64,000 nt of DNA from Spodoptera frugiperda. Lineage: Eukaryota; Arthropoda; Insecta; Lepidoptera; Noctuidae. The stretch covers positions 9,548,001 through 9,612,000 of the forward strand of contig NC_064215.1 in assembly GCF_023101765.2 (NCBI RefSeq), in the 5' to 3' direction. Positions 56,221 through 64,000 of this stretch are shown here, piece by piece (positions within the stretch are counted from its first letter, which is position 1; each line of letters begins with the position of its first letter). Under the pieces are notes generated by a model. The model ran no database searches and was not told the origin of the DNA. It saw only the letters and a program-made list of their open reading frames with translations. The position numbers and the translations under genes were made by a program.

Positions 56221-56888
56221 AAAACCAAATAAACTGGTATTAAGGGTATATAGTCTACTGGTAATGTCCTGTGTTAATTTCTAAATCAAAACTAAGATCA
56301 TTCCATCCGCTTTTTGGTACAAACCACAAAATCAACGTTACACTTGAACCAAGAACACTACTCAAGAATATCCTAGCAATTTTAGAAACAGTATACCTTC
56401 TGCAACCTTTTGTTTCACGTTTTATATAATAAAGAGGACTAGGTGCTGAGCCTCCAGCCCTCCTCCCCCCCACTCCTGTATGGAGCGATATCACAGCTGA
56501 TATTAAAAGTAAACAATGCTCGCGGCCTTTCGCATTTGTGAAAGCAGATGGAGTATAAAATATGGGCGGTTTATGGACTTATAAAAGTTGAGTACAGATA
56601 TTGGAACCAATATGTTTCAATTTGGATTTAAAAATTAATTTATACATGAATTTATGTGAATATGTGAATGTTATTCTTTTTTATGTGATTTAGATTCGAC
56701 GAAGTTGGTGTTAGCATTGAATATTCATTGTTGCTGGTAAATTAGAGAAAGGGTTAGTATTTAACATGAATTTGTTGTGTTACGTCCATGTTTTTTTCGT
56801 TTTTGTTTGCCAGTACAATATTGAGGTTATCATAATATGTGGAATGCTATAATTTAGTTTCATATACCTAATAGAAGGTATCTCATTA
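56221..56888. other. Non-coding spacer
   Basis: The frame 56255-56494 has no known motif. ATATCACAGCTGATAT near 56488 is a palindrome; it contains TATCACAG, the miR-2 family start, but no hairpin precursor. Confidence 0.4.
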
Positions 56889-57282
56889 TATACAGCGTGT
56901 AACAAAATACCCATATACATCAAGAAGCCCTGATGTATACAGGTTGAATAGAATCTCTACACAAAGTTTCAGCTTAAAATACGTTTAAAAATAAATTTGT
57001 ACCAAATACTTGGTATCGCATGGTTCTTGATTTCAAATCATACAAACGTGTCACAACACTTACAGGGGTCACTCGCTAGTATTACCAAACATTTCTTCTG
57101 TCAATCTGATCGCCTAGTACCTGTCTACCTAAATTTGATTCGCGCGGCGGCGCGATTGGAAAAATTCATAACTTGGTACCATGAAAACATGAGTTTAAAA
57201 ACCCTTACCGTATCGTTTATTATGTTATCTAGAAGCCGTGCAATTGATATGTATACCCCCTTTTTGTTACACGTTGTATAAG
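56889..57282. mobile_element. MITE with TACARCGTGTAACAAAA ends and TA flanks
   Basis: The left end TATACAGCGTGTAACAAAA (56889-56907) and right end, read reversed, TATACAACGTGTAACAAAAA match over about 19 positions with one change. TA lies at both outer edges (56889-56890; 57279-57280), fitting a TA target typical of Tc1/mariner-type elements. Length is about 390 bp with no coding capacity. The interior has GATTCGCGCGGCGGCGCGATTG-like CpG-rich sequence (split at 57138-57159) in AT-rich DNA. Confidence 0.75.
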
Positions 57283-57295
57283 TACAGTAATCGTA

Positions 57296-57514
57296 ATTAC
57301 AATCACCATTAACTAGTATGACTATAAAATCATCAGCATGTGAGAGTAGGCCCATTTCACAAGCACATCTCTCGCGAATATTCGCCGGCCAACAGGTCGC
57401 TTCGACGTCATCCGTCTCCCCGCAACTGTGACACAAATCCGGCGAGGTGACACCACGGAACACGGAAATTGGGAATATCCGGACACCTCCCGATCTGTTT
57501 GTCACCGCCGCCAC
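57296..57514 (-). pseudogene. R1/jockey-type non-LTR retrotransposon RT C-terminal fragment, decayed
   Basis: The minus-strand reading has TSPDLCHSCGETDDVEATC (residues 23-41 of a 129-codon frame), then WPANIRERCACEMGLLSHAD. This fits the Cys-rich C-terminal knuckle of R1/jockey-clade reverse transcriptases: SPxCxxCGExxDxxE, a few residues, Cys-Pro/Trp, then an Arg and a G-L-x-x-x-D stretch. The family's third ligand, a His before the last Cys, appears lost with 2-3 residues deleted, so the knuckle is broken. No RT core is left. Codons after about 73 run into spacer and the neighbouring MITE, so the full 129-residue reading is not one protein. A relic insertion, not a host gene. Confidence 0.5.
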
Positions 57515-58340
57515 GTAGAGCCGCCAGTATTATTGCAGCATTGACACCCTAGTCACGATTTGTGATATTAGCTTAGTGTTTGTTGTTTAACTAATAATGG
57601 GGGGTCTTAAAGTGAGGTGTAAAGACAGGGATATTCCTGCTCAGGGTGGAATTTGTTGCTATGACGTGCTACGTAGCTTAAGAAGCAATCTCATCTGTAT
57701 TTAAGTGCACTTAGAGTTTAAAATTACTTAAAGAGATTGACCAATATTTATCTGTTACCATGCATTAACTGAAAATTTAATATGATCATGTTATATGTAC
57801 GTTTTAGTCCTAAAGCCTACGACATTGACATCCCGTAACTTATAGCCAAAGAAAAAAGTATTCTCCGTTGCATTACTGAGATCGAAAGTAAGTGGAAGAC
57901 TTCAATAAAAAGTTAGACAACAATCGAAAACTACATTAACATCAACAGGTAGAAAATAAGTCTAGAGCCACTAACAATATATTTTCCTAGTGTAAAACAA
58001 AAGATAAATAAGTGGGACGTTTGACACGGACATAAAACACGAGACTTCCTCGCCCGGGACGAAAGTTTATCTTAGAGGAAAGAAAAGAACAATGAAAGGA
58101 CTGGCAACACATAGCCGTTGGAGTTTTTACTTGATGGCAACATTCTGTATGGATATTTAGAAAAAGTTGGCAGTAAGACGTCAAGATATTTTATTCAGTG
58201 AAAGCGTTTGTGCGGGTTTGTGGGTCGTGGGTCGTAGGGCTTTTTACAACATTGGTCTTAGAATAAGAATTTCATATTTTGTGTGATATTTTTAAACACA
58301 AGCTCAATTGTCCAACTGTCAAATGTCATACCTACCTAAA
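57515..58340. other. Non-coding stretch
   Basis: A small GT-rich tandem, GTGGGTCGTGGGTCGTAGGG, lies near 58220. Nothing else supported. Confidence 0.4.
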
Positions 58341-58429
58341 AGCCACCCCGTTCCTACTCCTGCTTTTCGAGCCGGAGTACCGGTAAACCCGCTAGGCAGT
58401 CCGCAGCTCCGGATCAGGCATCAGCCCTA
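58341..58429 (+). repeat. Noctuid repeat family A, 3' half
   Basis: AGCCACCCCGTTCCTACTCC, TGCTTTTCGAGCCGGAGTAC, CGGTAAACCCGCTAGGCAGT, CCGCAGCTCCGGATCAGGCA, TCAGCCCTA. The 3' half is almost identical to 39265-39385; the 5' half is missing. Confidence 0.75.
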
Positions 58430-59225
58430 CTGATCCTGTATCTGTAGTGGTCATACCTACCTATTACATTTTTTAAGTTAACATACAATTAAAATTTTGC
58501 AATCCAACATTTTCAATATTCAGTAATACATCCCCATCTTTATTTTTATTTATAAAAACTTTAAAATTTAAATTGTAAATTTAAAGCATCGGCCACCAGG
58601 GCAGAATGTCGACAGGACATTAATAACGACTGGCTTCGAACTTGGCATTCAGGAAATATATTGTTATATAAGTTTACCGCTTTTGTAAAAACACGAGTCG
58701 ATTTTCATTAAAAAAGCTAAGTGATAAACATTCGTTTGGAGATTTTCTGATGAAGCGAAGAAAAATACTAATTCAAGTAACAATTTGATATCTAATTGGA
58801 GTGGAGCAATTGATGTTTGATAAAAATTATTCAATACTGTGATTATTTTAATGTGTAGGTATGGCACAAATATCTAAAATAAAGTTCCTACTGCTCAAAG
58901 AGAATTCAAAAGTCAAATAATATTTTAGACAGAACCCTTAAACTTATCAAACGCAACCACTAATCCAATGGAACAATCGAGAGCTGCGAAACTAAACCTC
59001 AGCCCTCAGTAACAAAGACTAGTTACAAAAAAAAATACAATCAATTTTGTAATACCGCAATAAAACTCACTCGTAGAACATAAAGCGTCAAAGCAATATT
59101 GAAAAACCTTTGTACACGTATTTTACGATTTACCGGTTTTACAACAAGCTTTCCCGAATGACATGAAACTTTCATCATAGCCGTATTGGTGGGACAAGTC
59201 ACCAAGCAGGGACACGAATCGTTTT
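58430..59225. other. AT-rich spacer
   Basis: Nothing supported. Confidence 0.5.
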
Positions 59226-59403
59226 TAGGGTTCCGTAGCCAAATGGCAAAAAACGGAACCCATAAGGGTTCCGTTTATATATATGACTGTATGTCTGTCT
59301 ATAAGGATATCTTTGTAGATACAGACAGACAGACAGTCAGACCGACATGACGACATATCTGTCTGTCAGTCTGTCTGTCTGTCCGTCCGTCCGTCCGTAT
59401 GTC
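59226..59403 (-). repeat. Family E repeat with GTCT/GTCC microsatellites
   Basis: TAGGGTTCCGTAGCCAAATG, GCAAAAAACGGAACCCATAA, GGGTTCCGTTTATATATATG, then ACAGACAGACAGACAG (59321-59336) and, inverted, TGTCTGTCAGTCTGTCTGTC with TGTCCGTCCGTCCGTCCG (59359-59397). This matches the moth element whose end reads GGTACGGAACCCT. The opposing microsatellites could pair with each other. Confidence 0.65.
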
Positions 59404-60031
59404 ACAGCCATTTATTTTTTCACTCTCTGTTTTGACAGATAGTTTGTTATCCTGTTTTGTGCCGTCAAAATGGCAGTTTAAATTATCATTTAAAAGAACA
59501 TCAGTTCTTTTGTGTCAACCAACTTACAAAGTGATATGATTACCAAAGAACCCCTGTCTTATTTAGTTCATTAATCATAAGATGATTTATAGTCAAAGGG
59601 CGTGGTCCCATTGTCTTTGAACGTCCGTGGTGCTGGCGTGACCAAAAGGAAAAAATGTTGAAAGTTGGTGTGATACGAGTTGAATGTGTGGTAGCACAGG
59701 CAACTATCCCGGACAAAAAATTGGGGTAAACCCGTAAAGGTTTTTGCACATATGTTTGTGCATTTTAACACAATAGATACGTGGTATAGGTATGCGGTTT
59801 TCGAGAGCGTACGTGTCTAAAAACAAGGACCTTTTGTGTTGCCGATACCTGTAGAATTTGTTTCTATCGCAGCACTAGCAAATAAAAAAATAATCAGACT
59901 CCAGTCTAACTGTATCTTTGCACCTATGATACAATCCATACGGCTATATTTCACCAAAGTAGGTGAATTAAAAGGACATGTAGATTTAAAGCAGGTAACA
60001 CAACGTCGCGTCTCGCAGCTGGCCAGCTATC
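59404..60031. other. Non-coding spacer
   Basis: Three short frames (59540-59749, 59571-59771 minus; 59836-60054 plus) show no known motif. Nothing supported. Confidence 0.4.
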
Positions 60032-60082
60032 CTTGTGGCGTCGTGCAGCGGTGACCGCAGACCGCTTGATGTTTGAATCTAC
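60032..60082 (+). repeat. Possible tRNA-derived SINE head
   Basis: TTGTGGCGTCGTGCAGCGGT followed by GACCGCAGACCGCTTGATGT and TTGAATCTA resembles a moth SINE head in which GTGGTGTAGCGGTTA (A box) is followed about 30 bases later by GGTTCGAATCC (B box). The B box here is degraded and no tail is identified. Confidence 0.3.
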
Positions 60083-62623
60083 GTGTCACATAAACGTTGT
60101 ACATTACCCTCATTTACACTAAATAACAGACTAACGAAAATTGTCAAAAGACATATAAAAGTACATTTTGAGTATCTACAACCAACTAGACATGACTACT
60201 AGTGGTTTTCAGATTAGTTTAACAAAATAAAAACATCAACCATCTTTAACCACCAAAAAAAAACAATAAAAATCCCCATTCCAAATTAATACGTATGAAT
60301 GAACCGTTAAAAAGTCAGACAAAGTCTTCGGTTTTATTTGTAAACATCGCACGCTATAAAGTGGGTCTTCAAGAGCGGTATTTAGCAGTGTTTTGTGGCA
60401 AGAGCGACCGCAGCGGCACGGCTTGACATTTGTACTGAAATCTACACGGTCCGTCCCGCCCATTCCTGATAAACTTTTTGCCAGTTAAATCTGTTCGTTG
60501 ACTGGTTCAGTGCTCTTTTGGCGGTTACGGCTGTACGCTTGTATAGCCATTGTGTACCTAGCTTTATGTAAATTTATTGGGGTGTGAACTGGAACTGTTT
60601 TATTGTTGGGTTATTTTGATAGTTGTTTCCTGGTTCGAAACTCGAGAAAAAGATAAACCTAGTAGAGGTATATTTTCAATAGATATTCCCGAAAAAGGTC
60701 TGTGTATGTAACTTTATTTCGCCTCGTCTTTTCTTATTTCAAATCAAAAGAAACGTATACAAATATGAAGTAAATGTTCCTAAGTAGATATACCTAAACG
60801 TTTATAAATAATTTATTCAAAAAATAACACTAAACCTGAACCTTCCATTAAGGCTTCCTACAGCAGACTAAGTTAAAAATAGACGCACTAAGTGCTCATG
60901 TTAGTCTCCATAAATTCGTATATAATTTATATTTGGTCCAAAATTCTCTAATGGCTTCACGTCGGTTAAAAAAACATTATCCCTAAAAACATGGAGGATG
61001 GATGGGAGATATTCAATTTTTGAAACCTGTCCTTTACATGGGGGTCAGAAATCGATTGGAAAACAGATTAGAGGGTTCGACCGGGTCCATCGTGACGAAT
61101 CCGTGTCAAAAATTAATTAAGTCCATCAAGGGTACTGGGGTCCATATATTTTGGGCAACGTAGGTATACCACTTAAGGCAAGCCTCACGTATCATTAGAT
61201 TATAGGGTGTTGACCTTTATTAAATTGTGTTCGGATGATCAGTAATGGAATACAGGGTGGATTTAGCTGATTTTCGATATTTACTTTTTGATTCCTGATT
61301 AAAGAAAAAAAAGTTAAATATCGATATGTTTTTCTATAAAACAATTTAATATTCATACATATTTCAGCACTAATTTAAAGTACTCTTTCGATGCACGAAT
61401 AAATGAAAAATATAGAAAATACATCTCATGCAGACAAAACAGAAAACTCCAACTAATTGAAGAGTTTCAAACAAAAAGGAATTCTCAAGAATAATTATCA
61501 GAGTCGAATTTTAATTGAAGCTTTTTTATTTCTCATTTAAAAACGAGTACCGGCTAGATATTTTAGCTCCAATGATCAGTGATTCAATTAAAGAATTCAA
61601 TTGATTTACAAATCCGGTTCGAATGAATTAGATTGAAATGCTTAAATTCAATTGTTCTGTTGATCCCTTGAAGAGACGCGGATATCTTTTAGCTCTGTAT
61701 TGAAAAATTCCAATAGCAATTTGCTTTTACAAGTCAAATTAATGTCTAAACAATGCTGTTAAGGTATTCTTTAGAAGTATGATGTTCCTACCTATTATAT
61801 CACTTTTTAGTCTCTCTTTTCTAAAAGTAGTTATATTTTCTTTCATGATTTACAATACATACTCTCTTAATAGAGCTTATAGTCGTTATGTTTTGAAACT
61901 ATGTTCGGCTAAATTTTATCTAGGAAACTATCATATCACACTAGAAGTCTTATACAATAGTTCAATATTAATTAAGATTAAAAACTAAGTGTCGCAGATT
62001 TTTTTAAAAAGTCACGTTTTAAAGATGTATTATATAAAGGCATTTTTTTCAATTACACCATAAATAGGTACTTTTGAAATGCCAAAAAGTAAATAAATAG
62101 TCTATCAGTCTGTCCGTCACTAAAGCTAGGTATTTTTCGTACCTAGCAAATCTTAAAGAATGATGTCTGAAATATTGTCTGTAATTTCTTTCTTTACATT
62201 TTAACATAAATTTAATCCTAAATCTCGAGAAACAACGAAAAATAATTGTTTTTTTTTTGTCTTGATGAATCATACTCGTAAGTAACCTCGTTTTAATAAT
62301 TACTTTCAGCCTAAAGCCGTTTGTTCTCCCTCAGCGTAATCATTTTGTGAAGTTTTTAGAGCAAGATAACCATTTTAATTATGATAATAAAAATTTAATT
62401 AGCTAGTATTCTTTGAAAATGGGAGTTTACTTGGAACTGTTCAACGTTTCAATATTGATAACATATTAGAAAAAATATCTACTTCAACAAATTACCTATT
62501 ATAACCTAGTTGTACATAAAATCGTATAAAATCGCACCCTACAGATATCTGAAACTGGGCTCGCTACACATCATGTCATTGTCTGATAGCATTTAGTATC
62601 AATATGACTTTCAATTCAAAACA
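60083..62623. other. Non-coding stretch
   Basis: No supported gene, repeat or RNA across 2.5 kb; strongly AT-rich after 61250. Confidence 0.4.
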
Positions 62624-62734
62624 CTAAGTACGAGTTTGCTTTAAGTTTAAAATCGAAACGAGAGCGCGATCATCGGATTATCGGTTCGAATAAACCAACC
62701 AATCAAAGCGCCGAAAGTGTTCTCGTCTCGTACT
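62624..62734. mobile_element. Family B MITE-like element
   Basis: CTAAGTACGAGTTTGCTTTA, AAAATCGAAACGAGAGCGCG, TCGGTTCGAATAAACCAACC, AATCAAAGCGCCGAAAGTGT and TCTCGTCTCGTACTA. The inverted ends are AGTACGAG (62627) and CTCGTACT (62726). Longer than the 91-bp copy at 18.8 kb, with an added AATCGAAACGAG block. Confidence 0.7.
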
Positions 62735-63031
62735 ATCAGATAACTTCTGAAACCCAATTCTCAGAAAACAATATTATTGTTCAATGAATCCTATGTATCT
62801 ACTAATCTCCGTGCGTTGTATAAAACCGACGATACACGGCAATAAACTGCGCAAACATCAGTCCCACCAGGCATTACGAGTGATTTAAATATATAATGTA
62901 AGCGACGAAACCTTTGCAGAACAAAAGTGTAATGGTATTGTTTGGTACGTCTTTTCTTCTGTTTATATCTTTTACTGAACATTTGAAACCCAAAAAAACC
63001 TCTTTTCTCAATCATACAAATAATACAAGAA
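62735..63031. other. Non-coding spacer
   Basis: Just under 300 bases; no feature. Confidence 0.5.
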
Positions 63032-63122
63032 CCTTAATACGAGTTTGTTTTACCGGCCAAGCACAGCACCGAACGCGCTCTGGTTTCGATTACTTTAAAC
63101 TTAATACAAATTCGTAGGTACT
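63032..63122. mobile_element. Family B MITE-like element
   Basis: CCTTAATACGAGTTTGTTTT, ACCGGCCAAGCACAGCACCG, AACGCGCTCTGGTTTCGATT, ACTTTAAACTTAATACAAAT, TCGTAGGTACTAA. A fairly diverged copy with ends of the ACGAGTTTG / CAAAYTCGT type. Confidence 0.6.
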
Positions 63123-63268
63123 AAAGCTACTGGACTGGACCTGACGATTGTCAAACCCTATTTTCATAAGAGTAAATAAACAAACCATCTCTTTTAACTT
63201 TCTTAACACCTGGCGTTTAGCCTTGAACATCACAGGCGACCGACAATAGCAGATGATTTACCTTCAAC

Positions 63269-63319
63269 AGTACTCCAATAGACTAACTGGACTATCTGGC
63301 TTAGTACTCCAATAGACTA
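63269..63319 (+). repeat. Direct duplication, 34-bp period
   Basis: AGTACTCCAATAGACTA occurs at 63269-63285 and 63303-63319, with CTATCT shared downstream (63290 and 63318). Confidence 0.7.
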
Positions 63320-64000
63320 TCTACCTTTCACACACACTTAAACAGATACAAAATTAAAAATATAATCCACATAAACTTAAAACACATGACACAAAGTAAC
63401 CATCAGCCGCTACTTACACATTCCCAGTTAAATATATCAAGGTACATGGAAAAGTCGCTAGGAAGTTGGTTAATTATGTAAATTGCGGCACTCGACTGAG
63501 TAATGTACTGGATTCACTCAACCCCGCTGGTCAGTCAGATAAAACCGGGTAGCCGGCACTAACTTATTGTTAGCAACACATTACGGGCAGATATAGGGCT
63601 CTAGTATACCCATTAGTATTAGTAGCCCGCAATGTAAGTTCAATGGTAATCGTTATCGGTTTTGGAAGCCAAATGAAGCTGAATTTGATTGGACTTGCGT
63701 CTATCATTATATTTAGTTACATCATTATGGCAACCGTTGATAGCGTACTTAGTACTGAGCTTATAATTTCATCCCAAATCATCATCATTATTCATTCATA
63801 ATAAAGTAATTAACTAATTACCGTTATTTAATTAAACTAACTCACTATTAAATAGTAAAAGCATTTTAGGATTTAAGTTTGTTTAATTAAAATGTCTGAA
63901 GAGTTTCTCTAGAAATTTACAACCATCATCTTTACGAGTTTTTTCATTTGAATTCCAATTTTAAAGCCAAGTTATTTTATAGTTCACCATTTACTCTGTA
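63320..64000. other. AT-rich end of window, homeodomain-type motifs
   Basis: No gene. GTAATTAACTAATTACC (63806-63822) is a near-palindrome with two TAATTA-like homeodomain sites, followed by TTATTTAATTAAAC. Local A+T is very high, so the motif density is only mildly notable. Confidence 0.3.

Noticed and set aside
56480..56505. miR-2/13-like TATCACAG start
   Set aside because: It sits in a short palindrome (ATATCACAGCTGATAT) with no 60-90 nt hairpin, so no precursor.
57125..57514. 129-codon minus-strand open frame as an intact gene
   Set aside because: Its last third reads through the right end of the 56889-57282 MITE, and only the first 70 residues resemble a retrotransposon knuckle. It is a composite read, not one protein.
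1..64000. CRISPR array, operon, phage or bacterial genes
   Set aside because: No regularly spaced repeats with unique spacers, no dense coding and no ribosome-binding-site pattern; the repeats and composition are those of a moth genome.

Overview
This window looks like nuclear DNA of a moth, most likely a noctuoid (owlet moth group). That rests on the interspersed repeats, which I recognise from memory of lepidopteran genomes. They include a family carrying the string AGTCAGTAAGAGTCTGACAC (nine copies), a tRNA-related SINE with a GGGTCTGGGTGT core, a family starting ACTAATATTATAAATG, a GACGTCCACTGYTG / AGGCCTC family, and a GATACAGCC / GGTTCCGT family flanked by CTGT/CCGT microsatellites. By eye the DNA is AT-rich (roughly two thirds A+T). 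There is no bacterial gene organisation, rRNA, intact tRNA, CRISPR array or operon.

I find no complete protein-coding gene. Open frames top out at about 90-130 codons, which is what two strands of 64 kb of AT-rich DNA should give by chance. The coding traces I would defend are two decayed non-LTR retrotransposon C-termini: an RTE-like tail at 48366-48461 (+) and an R1/jockey-like zinc-knuckle tail at 57296-57514 (-). Two unrecognised minus-strand open segments (14194-14480 and 41428-41685) and one 18-codon ORF behind a promoter-like stretch (43200-43419) are weak exon candidates. The window is best read as an intergenic or large intronic interval.

Layout: 0-20 kb has scattered old repeats and the most striking structure here, a foldback with 141/144-bp nearly identical arms at 4735-5076. 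About 20.9-35.9 kb is almost free of recognisable repeats (one 0.2-kb inverted-repeat insertion at 28 kb). It holds promoter-like and homeodomain-site-like motifs, so it is the best candidate for constrained regulatory DNA. About 35.9-64 kb is dense with transposable elements: noctuid family A, SINE copies, Helitron-like D copies, a PIF/Harbinger-like MITE with TTA target-site duplications at 49764-50074, a TA-flanked MITE beside the R1-like tail, and several short-TIR family B copies.

The pieces do not form a pathway. They record repeated transposon insertion, with several structures (4735-5076, 37931-37990, inverted family A pairs) that could yield dsRNA if transcribed. Family letters A-I are my own labels. 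Class assignments marked uncertain come from pattern memory, not from a search.
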